Shown here piece by piece: positions 43,623 to 52,789 of a DNA stretch of 64,000 bases (position 1 is the stretch's first letter; each line of letters opens with the position of its first letter). A program made the translations under genes and the position numbers. The notes beneath the pieces were generated by a model. The model saw nothing but the letters and a program-made list of their open reading frames with translations, did not search any database and had not been told where the DNA came from. The stretch is from contig JBBIOB010000002.1 of the NCBI GenBank assembly GCA_037443565.1, forward strand, positions 1 to 64,000, read 5' to 3'. This DNA is from Fervidifonticultor_A sp037443565 (GTDB lineage Bacteria; Sysuimicrobiota; Sysuimicrobiia; Sysuimicrobiales; Humicultoraceae).

Positions 43623-45424
43623 TGGTTCTGGGGACCCCCGGCGCGCTGTGGTGGCTGCTGCTCATCCCGCTCGTGATCCTGCTCTACATGCTGCGGGCCC
43701 GGCGCGAGCCCCGCGTCGTGCCCAGTACGCTCCTCTGGGAGCGGGCGACGCGCGACCTAGTGGCGCGCATGCCGGTCCGGCGCCTCGAGCGGAGCCTCCT
43801 GCTGCTCCTCCAGATCCTGGCCCTGGCCGCGCTGGCACTGGCCTTGGCGCGGCCGTCGATCGCCCTGCCGGGACTGGCCAGCGACGCCGTGGCGGTGGTG
43901 ATTCGGACGACCGCCAGCATGCAGGCGACAGATGAGCCTCCGACGCGGCTCGCCGCGGCGCAGCGTGAGGCACTGGCCCTGATCGGCCAGCTGGGTCCCC
44001 GCCAGCCCGCCGCGGTCATCGCCGCCGGCCAGCGGCCGGTGATCGTGCAGGACTTCACGACCGGCAGGGAGTTGCTGGCTGCCGCGATCCGGGGGCTTCG
44101 GCCGACCGATGCCGCCGGCGCCATCGATGAGGCCGTTGTGCTCGCCGCCAGCCTGCGGGTGGACGGCCGTCCTGCGCGCGTTCACGTGTTCTCGGACCGC
44201 GCGCCGGCCGAGGGCAGTGTACGGTGGCACCGGGTGGGCCGAGGCGCTCCGAATGTCGCCATCACCTCTGCGGCGGTACGGACCGATGCCGTCGGGGCGG
44301 CGCTGCTGCTCGTCCGGATCGAGGCGTTTGGTGGTCCTTCGCCGTCCAGGCCCCTGGTGGTGACCCTCGATGGCCACACGATCGCACGCCGAGAGGTGCG
44401 CGCAGTGCCCGGCGCACCAGCGGTCGCCGTCTTTGACCTGGACCGGGCGTCAGGTGTCGTGACCGTGCAATTGGAGGGAAGCGATGCGCTGCCCGCGGAC
44501 GATCGGGCGGTGGTGGCCGTAGGGTTGGAGGCGCTGCCGAGGGTCCTGGTGGTGGGTCCTCCGAACCCCGTCCTCGATGCGGTCCTCGGCGCCATCCCTC
44601 TTGCCGGTCTGTCGCGCGCGGACCGAATCGCGCCCGCCGAGTGGGGGCGGGCCGACCTCGTGGTGCTCGACGGCCTCCGGCCGCTTCATCTGCCGCCAGG
44701 AGCCTATCTGCTCATCGGGACCCTGGGAGAGAACCTCCCCCTGGAGATCGAGGGCAGCGCGGTGGATCAGGTTGTGCGCTCCGTGGCGGTCACGCATCCT
44801 GTGACGCGGCTGGCCGATCTGAGAGGCGTGCGGGTGTCTGCGGCGTTCTCGCTGCGTGTCCGGGGTGGCGTCGCGGTCGCCGAAGGGGACGTGCCCCTGC
44901 TGTGGGCATACGAGGGGCAGGGCTTCAGAGCGGTCATGCTGCCATTCACGCTGCAGGAGAGCGACCTGTCGCTTCATCCGGCGTTTCCCGTGCTGGTAGC
45001 CAACGCCATCGGCTGGCTCGCGGGCCATGTGCCAGTGGCGGCGGGCGATGCGCCTGTGCTTCCTGCCGGAGGGGCGCGTACCGGGACGCTGATTGATCCG
45101 ATCGGGGCCCCCCGGCGCCTCGATGCGCGGGAAGGCCTCTTCGCGCTCCCCGTGCTGGACCGTGTCGGCCTCTGGCGCCTCCGCACGGACGGATGGGAGC
45201 GCCGGTGGATTGTGTCGGCCGTGGATGCCAGCGAGTCGAACCTGGGCATCGCTGATGCGCGTGCGGCCGCCGCCGCTGACGAGGCGCCGCGGGCGGCGTT
45301 TCTCTCTCTCGTCCCGTGGCTGCTCGGTTTGGCGGCAGTCCTGATCGCGGGCGAGTGGCTGCTGTGGGCGCGGACGGTCCCGCCCGACGTGCGGCCGGCG
45401 CGCGGGTCGGTGAGGCGCCGGTGA
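43622..45424 (+). CDS. BatA-like membrane protein with degenerate VWA domain
   Basis: 600 aa. The N-terminal Aerotolerance/BatA region has two membrane helices (about 9-24 and 58-77) with REPRVVPSTLLWERA between them. A VWA-like domain begins near 88. Its metal site is altered: where DxSGSM is expected the sequence is RTTASM (95-100), so the first Asp and one Ser are missing. A middle region resembles a GATase-type fold, and one C-terminal helix (PWLLGLAAVLIAGEWLLW) anchors the end. Overlaps both neighbours by a few bases. It may be a structural rather than metal-binding member of the cluster. Confidence 0.8.
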   Translation: MVLGTPGALWWLLLIPLVILLYMLRARREPRVVPSTLLWERATRDLVARMPVRRLERSLLLLLQILALAALALALARPSIALPGLASDAVAVVIRTTASMQATDEPPTRLAAAQREALALIGQLGPRQPAAVIAAGQRPVIVQDFTTGRELLAAAIRGLRPTDAAGAIDEAVVLAASLRVDGRPARVHVFSDRAPAEGSVRWHRVGRGAPNVAITSAAVRTDAVGAALLLVRIEAFGGPSPSRPLVVTLDGHTIARREVRAVPGAPAVAVFDLDRASGVVTVQLEGSDALPADDRAVVAVGLEALPRVLVVGPPNPVLDAVLGAIPLAGLSRADRIAPAEWGRADLVVLDGLRPLHLPPGAYLLIGTLGENLPLEIEGSAVDQVVRSVAVTHPVTRLADLRGVRVSAAFSLRVRGGVAVAEGDVPLLWAYEGQGFRAVMLPFTLQESDLSLHPAFPVLVANAIGWLAGHVPVAAGDAPVLPAGGARTGTLIDPIGAPRRLDAREGLFALPVLDRVGLWRLRTDGWERRWIVSAVDASESNLGIADARAAAAADEAPRAAFLSLVPWLLGLAAVLIAGEWLLWARTVPPDVRPARGSVRRR

Positions 45425-48168
45425 TCAGGTTTGCCGCGCCTGTGGCGCTGGCGGGGCTGCTGCTCGTCCCGCTGGTCGTGGTGGCGATGCGCGGGCGCCG
45501 CCACCGCCGAGCGCTCGTCGCGCTGCGGGGGGCCGTGGTCGCGCTCCTCGTCCTCAGCGCATCGGGCATGGAAGTTGCCCGTGCGGCGCCAGACCTGGTG
45601 GTCATGATTGCGGCGGACCGGTCGGATAGCATCGGACCTGATGGGGCGCGGGTCATCCGCGCATTCCTCGACGATGTCCGCGCGCAGGCCGGCCAGACCC
45701 GCCGAGTCGGACTTGTGGCCTTCGGGGCCCAGGCGGTTGTCGAGGAGCCGCCGAGCGCACAGCCGCGCCTGGCCATGGCGGCCAGGGTCCGGACCGACGG
45801 CACCAACATCGCCGAAGCGCTCACCCGCTCGCTGGCGGCGTTGCCCGAGGGTGAGGCGGGCCGCCGGATCGTGCTGCTGACCGACGGGCAGGTTAACGCG
45901 GGCGACCTGCCGCGTGCGCTGGCCGAAGCGCGCAGCCGCGGCGTCGAGCTGACCGTGGTGCCGGTCGCGTCCGATCCACCGCCGGATGTCATGGTCGAGG
46001 ACGTCAGCATGCCGGGGATCGTCGCCGTCGGCGAGCGCATTCCGGTGACGGTGACGCTCCGCGCCACGGCGGCGGCGCGCGCCGAGGTTCGCGTCCGGGG
46101 CAACGGCGTGCTGCTCCACTCGCGCGAGATGACATTGCAGCCAGGGCGGACGCGCATCGACCTCGAGCCCGAGGCGGCGCAAGCGGGCCTGCTGCGGATC
46201 GACGCGTCCGTCGAGGCCACGCCGGACGGCGAGCCGGGCAACAACCGGGCGTTCGCGCTGAGCCTGGTGACCGGACCACCGCTGATCCTGTACGCCGCCG
46301 CGCAACCAGGCCAGCTCGCGCAGGCCCTCGAGGCCCAGGGGCTCACAGTGCGGCGCCTGGCGCCGGCGGCGCTGCCCGCGACGCTCGGCGGGTATCAGGC
46401 GGCCGCGGCCGTGATCCTGGATGACGTGCCCGCGTATCTGCTGAATGTGCAGCAGCAGCGTGCGCTACGCGACTATGTGCGGATCACAGGCGGCGGGCTT
46501 GTCGCCGTGGCCGGCGCGCAGAGTTTCGGGATCGGTGGATACGCCGACACGCCGATCGAGGACGCGCTGCCGGTCAGCATGGACGTGCGACACCGGCTGG
46601 CGATTCCATCGATGGCCATCGTCGTGGTTCTTGACGCCTCGGGGAGCATGGGTAGCTTCGGCATCGAGTTGGCCAAGGTCGAAGTCGCCAAGGAGGTCGC
46701 GCAGTCGGTGATCGACCTGCTCGGTGAGCGCGACCTGATCGGCGTGCTGGCGTTCGACCAGGAGCCGCGCTGGCTGGTTCGGCCGACGCCGGCCGCAGAG
46801 CGGGCGCGCATCCTGGACGCCGTCAGCCGGATCCAGGCGGGCGGCGGGACTGTGATGTACCCCGCGATCGAGGCCGCGCGCGACGCGTTGCGGCAGGTCG
46901 AGGCGAAGATCAAGCACGTCATCGTCCTCTCAGACGGCCAGACCGATCCCGGCCAGTTCCAGACCCTCGTGACCAGCATGGCGGCCGAGCGCATCACCGT
47001 CAGCACGGTGGCCATCGGCCGCGATGCCGACCTCGAGATCATGCGCCGCGTCGCGGCGTGGGGCCAGGGCCGGAGCTCCGTCGCGCGCGACCTCTACAGC
47101 ATCCCCCAGATCCTGACCGCCGAGGCCATGCTTGCCACGCGCGCGTCGGTTATCGAGGAGCGGTTCCTCCCCAAGCCCGTGGAGACGCAGGAGCTGTTCG
47201 CGGATCTCGGTCCGATCCCACCGCTGCTCGGCTATCTGGCGACCGCGCCGAAACCCGCGGCCGATGTGGTGGTGCGCTCACATCAGGATGACCCGATCGT
47301 CGCCGCCTGGACCTACGGGTTGGGCCGGGCCGTCGCCGTCACCACCGACGCCCGGCATCGGTGGACCGCTGAGTGGGCCGGATGGCCACAGGCCGCGCGG
47401 TTCTGGTCGCAGGCGGTCCGCTGGGCGATGACGCGCGAGGCCGACGCGCTGGACGTGCACGCGGAGGCGCACGCCGGCGGGGTGCGGGTCGTGCTCGACG
47501 CGCGCGCGCCGGATGGGACACCGTTTGTCACGTGGACCGCGGAGGCCACGCTGGTGGGTGAGGGGGGCGAGGTCGCCGAGATCCGCCTTGCCCAGACGAG
47601 GCCGGGATGGTACGAAGGCGTCTTCCCGCTGCCTCCAGTGGGCGCCTACCTGATCCGTGTCGAAGCGGCCGACGGCGCCACGCCGGCCGGCCGCACGTCG
47701 ATCCCATATGCCGTGCCGTACTCTCCCGAGCTGCGCGCGGTGGGCCTCAATCGTGCGGCGATCTCACAGATGGTTGAGATCGGGGGGGCCCGCATCATCA
47801 CCTCCCCCGATGAGGTCATGGCACCGCCGCAGACTCCTGCGCGCCGATCGCAGCCCGTGTGGCCGCTGTTCAGCGCGCTCGCCCTGGCAGGGTTCGTGGC
47901 CGAGGTGGCCCTGCGGCGGATCCCGGCGATCGAGCACCAAGTCGGGCGGCTTCTCGCGGCGGCCGCGGCGTTCGTCCGCCGCGAGCCTCCACCCGGGCAG
48001 GCGGCGGACGAGGCCGAGTACGCCTCGGCCGACCGGTGGCGCATCGAGGAGCCGTCTGAGGCGGCGGCCCGCGCCGCGTCGATGGAGGCGGCGGCGCGGC
48101 TCTACATCGCGCGGCTGCGCCGCCAGCAGGCGGTGGACGACATCCCCGAGGATGCCCCCGACCATTAG
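45421..48168 (+). CDS. Large double-VWA membrane protein with internal GATase-like domain
   Basis: 915 aa. Two N-terminal membrane helices are followed by VWA domain 1 with an intact metal site (D66-R-S-D-S70 in IAADRSDSIGPDG). Then come an Ig-like/beta segment, a GATase1-like part (around residues 270-380), VWA domain 2 with D405-A-S-G-S in VVLDASGSMGS, a further beta domain and a C-terminal helix (WPLFSALALAGFVAEVAL) with a short cytoplasmic tail. Both metal sites look functional, unlike the preceding BatA-like protein. Starts in a 4-base overlap with that gene. This is the extracytoplasmic adhesive partner of the MoxR system; its ligand is unknown. Confidence 0.85.
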   Translation: MIRFAAPVALAGLLLVPLVVVAMRGRRHRRALVALRGAVVALLVLSASGMEVARAAPDLVVMIAADRSDSIGPDGARVIRAFLDDVRAQAGQTRRVGLVAFGAQAVVEEPPSAQPRLAMAARVRTDGTNIAEALTRSLAALPEGEAGRRIVLLTDGQVNAGDLPRALAEARSRGVELTVVPVASDPPPDVMVEDVSMPGIVAVGERIPVTVTLRATAAARAEVRVRGNGVLLHSREMTLQPGRTRIDLEPEAAQAGLLRIDASVEATPDGEPGNNRAFALSLVTGPPLILYAAAQPGQLAQALEAQGLTVRRLAPAALPATLGGYQAAAAVILDDVPAYLLNVQQQRALRDYVRITGGGLVAVAGAQSFGIGGYADTPIEDALPVSMDVRHRLAIPSMAIVVVLDASGSMGSFGIELAKVEVAKEVAQSVIDLLGERDLIGVLAFDQEPRWLVRPTPAAERARILDAVSRIQAGGGTVMYPAIEAARDALRQVEAKIKHVIVLSDGQTDPGQFQTLVTSMAAERITVSTVAIGRDADLEIMRRVAAWGQGRSSVARDLYSIPQILTAEAMLATRASVIEERFLPKPVETQELFADLGPIPPLLGYLATAPKPAADVVVRSHQDDPIVAAWTYGLGRAVAVTTDARHRWTAEWAGWPQAARFWSQAVRWAMTREADALDVHAEAHAGGVRVVLDARAPDGTPFVTWTAEATLVGEGGEVAEIRLAQTRPGWYEGVFPLPPVGAYLIRVEAADGATPAGRTSIPYAVPYSPELRAVGLNRAAISQMVEIGGARIITSPDEVMAPPQTPARRSQPVWPLFSALALAGFVAEVALRRIPAIEHQVGRLLAAAAAFVRREPPPGQAADEAEYASADRWRIEEPSEAAARAASMEAAARLYIARLRRQQAVDDIPEDAPDH

Positions 48169-49420
48169 CGCGTCCCAGTTCCCGGCCATGCGGATGCTGC
48201 TGTGCCGGATGCCGCGTCCGAGGGTCGACGATCCGGAGCGCGCGGCGGATGCCGCGCTGGCGGGCCTCGATCTCAGCGCGCGCGTCGCAGGTCGCCGGAT
48301 CGCCGTCACCGCGGGGAGCCGCGGCATTCGCGACATCGTCCCGGTCCTGCGCGGCGTCGTCAGCCACCTGCAGCGGCTGGGCGGCCGGCCGGTGATCGTC
48401 GCGGCGATGGGTAGCCACGGCGGCGGTACCAGCGACGGGCAGCGACGTGTGCTGGAGCACCTCGGGGTCACGGGCGATGCGGTCGGCGCGTCGGTGTCGA
48501 CCAGCATCGAGGCCGACATCATCGGCCGGACCGCTGGCGGGCTGACCGTCTACTGCGACCGCGTGGCCGCGGCGTGCGACGGGATCCTGGTGGTTAACCG
48601 CATCAAGCCCCACACCGCATTCGACGAACCGTTCGGCAGCGGTCTGCTCAAGATGCTCGCCGTGGGTCTGGGCAAGGTGGAGGGGGCCAGACAGATTCAC
48701 CGCCAGGGACCGGCGCAGCTCGCGGCCGCGATCCAGGCCATGGCCCAGGTGTTCCTCGACCAGGGACGTGTGGTGGGTGGACTGGCGATCGTCGAGAACG
48801 CGTACGACGAGACCGCGTCGGTCACCGCCGTGGGGCCCGGACGGTTGCTCGAGGACGAAGTGAGGCTCTTTCCGCAGGCGCGCGGCCTGATGCCGCGGCT
48901 GCCGGTCGACGACCTCGACGTCCTCATCGTCGACGAGATCGGCAAGATCTTCGCCGGCACCGGTATGGACACGAACGTGATCGGCCGGCGGCGCATCGAC
49001 GGGATGCCCGAGCCGGCCTCCCCGCGCATCGGCCGCGTCGTCGCGCTTCGGCTCTCGCCCCATTCTGAGGGCAACGCGCAGGGGATCGGGTTGGCCGACC
49101 TCACCACGCAGCGGCTAGTGGACGCGATGGACCGGCGCGTCACCTACCTGAACACCATCACGAGCACGTTCCTCAACCGCGGGGCCATCCCGATCACCTT
49201 GCCGTCGGACCGTGAGGCCATCGCGGTCGCGCTCGACACCCTCGGCCTTGCCGATCCTGCGCAGGCCGCGGTGATGCGCATTCCCAACACGCTTCATCTG
49301 GAGCGCATCGCCGTATCGGCGTCCGTGGCGGCGCGGCTGACAGGTCGGCCGGACGTCGAGGTGGGCGCCGAGGCACCCTGGACGTTCACCCCTGACGGCC
49401 ATCTGGCCGACCTGTCGTGA
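48152..49420 (+). CDS. LarA/DUF2088-like protein
   Basis: About 422 aa. The first half looks like the lactate-racemase N-terminal domain (DUF2088): VTAGSRGIRDIVPVLRGVV, VIVAAMGSHGGGTSDGQ and VNRIKPHTAFDEPFGSGLLKM. In LarA this fold carries a nickel-pincer cofactor; no larB/larC/larE are nearby, so racemase activity is doubtful. Possibly one of the uncharacterised homologues with other substrates. ATG 48152 overlaps the VWA gene by 17 bases; ATG 48188 is an alternative. Ends in a GTGA overlap with the sirtuin. Confidence 0.7.
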   Translation: MPPTISASQFPAMRMLLCRMPRPRVDDPERAADAALAGLDLSARVAGRRIAVTAGSRGIRDIVPVLRGVVSHLQRLGGRPVIVAAMGSHGGGTSDGQRRVLEHLGVTGDAVGASVSTSIEADIIGRTAGGLTVYCDRVAAACDGILVVNRIKPHTAFDEPFGSGLLKMLAVGLGKVEGARQIHRQGPAQLAAAIQAMAQVFLDQGRVVGGLAIVENAYDETASVTAVGPGRLLEDEVRLFPQARGLMPRLPVDDLDVLIVDEIGKIFAGTGMDTNVIGRRRIDGMPEPASPRIGRVVALRLSPHSEGNAQGIGLADLTTQRLVDAMDRRVTYLNTITSTFLNRGAIPITLPSDREAIAVALDTLGLADPAQAAVMRIPNTLHLERIAVSASVAARLTGRPDVEVGAEAPWTFTPDGHLADLS

Positions 49421-50217
49421 GCGCAGACGCGGCTCGGGCGCTGGTCCGCGCGTCGGCGCTGCTCCGCGCGGCAACGCGCGCGGTGGCATTTACCGGCGCC
49501 GGCATCAGCACCGAATCGGGCCTCCCGGACTTCCGCTCGCCCGGCGGGCTGTGGGTCACTGTCGATCCGCTGGCCATCGCGACGCGGTCGGCGCTCGAGC
49601 GCCGACCGCAGGCGTTCTACGAGTTCTACCGGCAGCGCCTGGCGTGCCTGGCCGGTGCCCGGCCCAATCCCGCGCACCGCGCGCTGGTTGATCTGGAACG
49701 CGCCGGACGGGTGCGGGCGGTGGTCACACAGAACATTGACGGTCTGCACCAGGCCGCGGGATCGCAGCAGGTGATCGAGCTACACGGCAACCTCCGTGAG
49801 TGCGCCTGCATCGGCTGCGGGGCTGTCGGCCCGATTGGGCGGCTCGTCGGCGCGCTCGATGCGGGCGCGCTGCCGCGGTGCGAGGCGTGTGGGAGCCTCT
49901 TGAAGCCCAACGTCGTCCTCTTCGAGGACCTGCTGCCCGAGGCCGCGTGGACGCGCGCCTCGCTGGCGGTGCGCGCGGCCGACGTCATGCTGGTCGTCGG
50001 ATCGTCGCTGCAGGTGACTCCGGCGGCTTACCTCCCCCAGGAGGCGCTGGACCGGGGGGCCCGGCTCGTCATCGTGAATCGCGAGGCCACCCCCTACGAC
50101 TGGCGGGCCGAGGTGGTCATCCATGACGATGCCGGCCGGGTGCTGCCGGCGATCGCCTCGGCGGCGGTTGGGTCGGACCACCAGGGGGAGGAGGCGTCTT
50201 CGCACGCGCCGAACTGA
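49417..50217 (+). CDS. NAD-dependent protein deacylase (sirtuin)
   Basis: 266 aa. All Sir2 hallmarks are visible: FTGAGISTESGLPDFRSPGG, VTQNIDGLHQAAG with the NAD-site Asn/Asp, the catalytic His in VIELHGNL, and a four-Cys zinc module (CACIGCG ... CEACGS). VVGSSLQVTPAAYLP closes the Rossmann fold. Where CobB-type desuccinylases have Tyr/Arg in the acyl pocket, this has YEFYRQRL, which may allow acyl groups other than acetyl; that is inference. GTG start overlapping the previous stop. Confidence 0.93.
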   Translation: MSADAARALVRASALLRAATRAVAFTGAGISTESGLPDFRSPGGLWVTVDPLAIATRSALERRPQAFYEFYRQRLACLAGARPNPAHRALVDLERAGRVRAVVTQNIDGLHQAAGSQQVIELHGNLRECACIGCGAVGPIGRLVGALDAGALPRCEACGSLLKPNVVLFEDLLPEAAWTRASLAVRAADVMLVVGSSLQVTPAAYLPQEALDRGARLVIVNREATPYDWRAEVVIHDDAGRVLPAIASAAVGSDHQGEEASSHAPN

Positions 50218-50312
50218 ACGGGCGCACGTGCACGCATGACGAGAGCGCAGGCTGCCGGCCCGGGCGACCCGGGCCGATTCTGCGTCAGGTCGGAACGGGG
50301 TGATGGGCGCGG

Positions 50313-51110
50313 ATGGCACAGGCAGAGATCGGTGTGTTTGGCGGGTCGGGATTCTACTCGCTGCTCGAAGACGCCCGCGAGGTCACGGTTGAGACGCCGT
50401 ACGGCGCGCCCAGCGACCTGATCACGATTGGCGAGATCGCCGGCCGGCCGGTCGCCTTCCTGCCCCGCCACGGCCGGCGCCATCAGTATCCGCCCCACGC
50501 AATCAACTACCGGGCGAACGTCGCCGCCATGAAGCACCTCGGAGTGACACGCCTCCTTGGGCCCGCGGCGGCCGGGAGTCTGCAGCCGCACATCAAGCCC
50601 GGCGACTTCGTCATCTGCGACCAGTTCGTGGACCGCACGAGCGCCCGGCGCGATACGTTCTTCGACGGTCCACAGACGGTCCACGTCAGTCCGGCTGATC
50701 CCTACTGCCCGCAGATGCGCGAGGTGGCCCGACAGGCCGCCGACCGCCTCGGTCTGCCCGTGCATCCCGCCGGGACCGTCGTGGTGATTCAGGGGCCGAG
50801 ATTCTCGACCCGATCGGAAAGCCGGTGGTTCAGCGCGGCGGGCTGGGAGGTCATCAACATGACCCAGTATCCTGAGGCCATTCTCGCGCGCGAGGCCGAG
50901 CTGTGCTACGTGAACATCTCGCTGATCACCGACTATGATGTGGGCGTCGAGGGCGACCCGCACGCGAAGCCGGTGACCGCCGAGGAGGTCCTGCGAGCGT
51001 TCCAGGCCAACCTGGGCCGGCTGCGCGAGCTGATCACCGCGATCGTCGCGTCCACCCCGCGCGAGCGCGCGTGCGCGTGCGGCTCCGCGCTGGCGAGCGC
51101 GCTGTCGTAG
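50313..51110 (+). CDS. mtnP: S-methyl-5'-thioadenosine phosphorylase
   Basis: 265 aa, trimeric purine-nucleoside-phosphorylase fold. IGVFGGSGFYSLL, FLPRHGRRHQYPPHAINYRAN, GTVVVIQGPRFSTRSESRWF and INMTQYPEAILAREAELCY are diagnostic of MTAP. It clears 5'-methylthioadenosine left after AdoMet is used for polyamine or autoinducer synthesis, a functional tie to the AdoMet synthetase 14 kb upstream. The 95-base gap before it holds no obvious promoter. ATG at 50313. Confidence 0.93.
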   Translation: MAQAEIGVFGGSGFYSLLEDAREVTVETPYGAPSDLITIGEIAGRPVAFLPRHGRRHQYPPHAINYRANVAAMKHLGVTRLLGPAAAGSLQPHIKPGDFVICDQFVDRTSARRDTFFDGPQTVHVSPADPYCPQMREVARQAADRLGLPVHPAGTVVVIQGPRFSTRSESRWFSAAGWEVINMTQYPEAILAREAELCYVNISLITDYDVGVEGDPHAKPVTAEEVLRAFQANLGRLRELITAIVASTPRERACACGSALASALS

Positions 51111-51155
51111 TGGCGGCGCCCGCCGCGCTGGCTTCAAGCCTCGAGGAGGGATGAC

Positions 51156-51449
51156 ATGGCAACTGGACGGTCCGGCACTGACCACACGGGACGGCTGATG
51201 GGTCTGGCCGTCTTCCTGCTGGGGATCCTGTTCCTGGTTCTGGTGTTCGCGCTCGCGTACGCGGACCTCACTGGCGCCGGCGTCCTCGGGCAACTCGCCA
51301 ATCCCCCGACCGGCGTGGCCGCCGACGCCGCGCTCCGTGCGCTGGCGGTCAAGGCCGTGCTCTTCTTCCTGATGGCCTACGTGGGTTCCGCGGTGGCCGG
51401 CCGCGGCATCGGCCTGTACGCGGCGGCGAGGGCGGGCGATGAAGGTTAG
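51156..51449 (+). CDS. Small two-helix membrane protein, unrecognised
   Basis: 97 aa, ATG 51156 with GAGGAGGG in front. Two hydrophobic stretches, LAVFLLGILFLVLVFALAYA (about 18-37) and VKAVLFFLMAYVGSAVAGRG (about 65-84), with a short loop. No family recognised. Its last bases overlap the threonine aldolase start, so the two are probably co-translated, but no functional link is evident. Confidence 0.7.
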   Translation: MATGRSGTDHTGRLMGLAVFLLGILFLVLVFALAYADLTGAGVLGQLANPPTGVAADAALRALAVKAVLFFLMAYVGSAVAGRGIGLYAAARAGDEG

Positions 51450-52506
51450 CGACGCGGTCCTGGACGGGGCGCGGACGATCCACACGGTGGACCTGCGGAG
51501 CGACACCATCACCCAACCCACCGACGCGATGCGCGAGGCCATGGCCCGCGCCGATGTGGGCGATGACGTCTACGGCGAGGACCCGACGGTCAACGCGCTG
51601 GAAGCCCTTTCGGCCGAGCGGGTGGGCAAGGCGGCCGGCCTGTTCGTGCCCTCGGGTACCATGGCGAACCTGGTTGCGATCATGGCCCACACGCAGAAGG
51701 GCGACGAGGTCATCCTGGACGACCAGGCGCACATGTTGCTGCATGAGGCGGGCGCGCTCGCGGCCGTCGCCGGCGCGGTCCCGCGCACGGTTCCCACCCA
51801 GCGCGGATTCGTCTCCGCGGCGCAGTTCGAGGCCGCGCTTCGTCCCTCGGACGTGCACTTCCCGCCTACCCGACTGGTCTGCATCGAGAACACGCACAAT
51901 CGGCACGGCGGCACGGTGATCGGCGCCGACGCGGTGGCCGAGCTGGCCGCGGCCGCCCACCGTCATCACGTCCGTGTGCACATCGACGGCGCGCGACTGT
52001 TCAACGCATCAGTCGCGCTCGGAGTGCCGGCGGCGCGCCTGGCGGTGCCGGCGGATTCGGTGACCTTCTGCCTCTCCAAAGGCCTGTCGGCCCCTGTCGG
52101 CTCGGTGCTCTGTGGAGAGCGCGAGTTCATCGACCGCGCACGCCGGTTTCGCAAGATGGTGGGCGGCGGGATGCGGCAGGCCGGCGTGCTCGCGGCGGCC
52201 GGCATCGTGGCGCTCACGACCATGGTGGAGCGTCTGGCCGAGGATCACCGTCTGGCGCGCGCGCTCGCGGAGGCGTTGGCGCAGATCCAGGGCGTGCGCA
52301 TCGATCTCACGCGCGTGCAGACGAACATCGTGCGCGTCGAGATGCCCGATTATGACGCGCGGGCTGTGGCCGAGCGCCTGCGCGCGCACGGCGTCCGGGT
52401 CAGCCTGATGGGACCGCGCATGATCAGGCTGGTGACGAATCGCCATGTGACGGGTGACGATGTCCCCATGGTAGTGACGGCGTTCGAGGCCGCGTTGCAC
52501 GCGTGA
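51439..52506 (+). CDS. Low-specificity L-threonine aldolase
   Basis: PLP enzyme (fold type I) cleaving L-threonine/allo-threonine to glycine and acetaldehyde. 355 aa. VDLRSDTITQPTDAMREAM at the N-terminus, GDDVYGEDPTVNALE, FVPSGTMANLVAIM, the PLP-Asp segment VHIDGARLFNASVALG and the PLP lysine in FCLSKGLSAPVGSVL are all characteristic. Overlaps the small membrane protein gene by 11 bases. Confidence 0.93.
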   Translation: MKVSDAVLDGARTIHTVDLRSDTITQPTDAMREAMARADVGDDVYGEDPTVNALEALSAERVGKAAGLFVPSGTMANLVAIMAHTQKGDEVILDDQAHMLLHEAGALAAVAGAVPRTVPTQRGFVSAAQFEAALRPSDVHFPPTRLVCIENTHNRHGGTVIGADAVAELAAAAHRHHVRVHIDGARLFNASVALGVPAARLAVPADSVTFCLSKGLSAPVGSVLCGEREFIDRARRFRKMVGGGMRQAGVLAAAGIVALTTMVERLAEDHRLARALAEALAQIQGVRIDLTRVQTNIVRVEMPDYDARAVAERLRAHGVRVSLMGPRMIRLVTNRHVTGDDVPMVVTAFEAALHA

Positions 52507-52542
52507 CGCTGCGCGACAGGTTGCGCGGATTTCGCACGCGAC

Positions 52543-52707
52543 ATGACGATGCGGCAGGGGACACTCACTCCTTCGCGAATACTCGCGTTCGAAGACCGGA
52601 GCGCGTGGCTCCGCGACGTCGAGCTCGGAGAGGAGGCGAGGGCATTGGCCAAGAAGGCAGCGAAGAAGGCGACCAAGGCTAAGGGCAAGAAGAAGAAGGG
52701 CAGGTAG
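52543..52707 (+). CDS. Short ORF ending in a Lys/Ala-rich tail
   Basis: Reading from ATG 52543 gives 54 residues ending AKKAAKKATKAKGKKKKGR. A TTG at 52645 has a far better ribosome site (AGGAGG at 52631-52636, eight bases away), so the real product may be only the ~20-residue basic peptide. Either way the C-terminal tail has the K/A composition of histone-H1-like or nucleoid/RNA-binding tails. A strong terminator follows 24 bases later, so the segment is transcribed as the end of the threonine-aldolase transcript or as a gene of its own. No homologue recognised. Confidence 0.45.
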   Translation: MTMRQGTLTPSRILAFEDRSAWLRDVELGEEARALAKKAAKKATKAKGKKKKGR

Positions 52708-52730
52708 CCCGGTCGCATCTCATGGATGGG

Positions 52731-52764
52731 GAGCACTGCGAACGCAGTGCTCTCTCTCGTTTGT
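52731..52764 (+). terminator. Intrinsic terminator after the Lys-rich ORF
   Basis: Perfect 9-bp inverted repeat GAGCACTGC (52731-52739) and GCAGTGCTC (52744-52752) with a GAAC tetraloop, followed by TCTCTCGTTTGT. It lies between the rightward gene run and the leftward mlaEFD operon, so it may serve both directions; the T-rich side favours the + strand. Confidence 0.75.
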
Positions 52765-52789
52765 GCCCGCCGTCCCTTTCGCGATCCGC

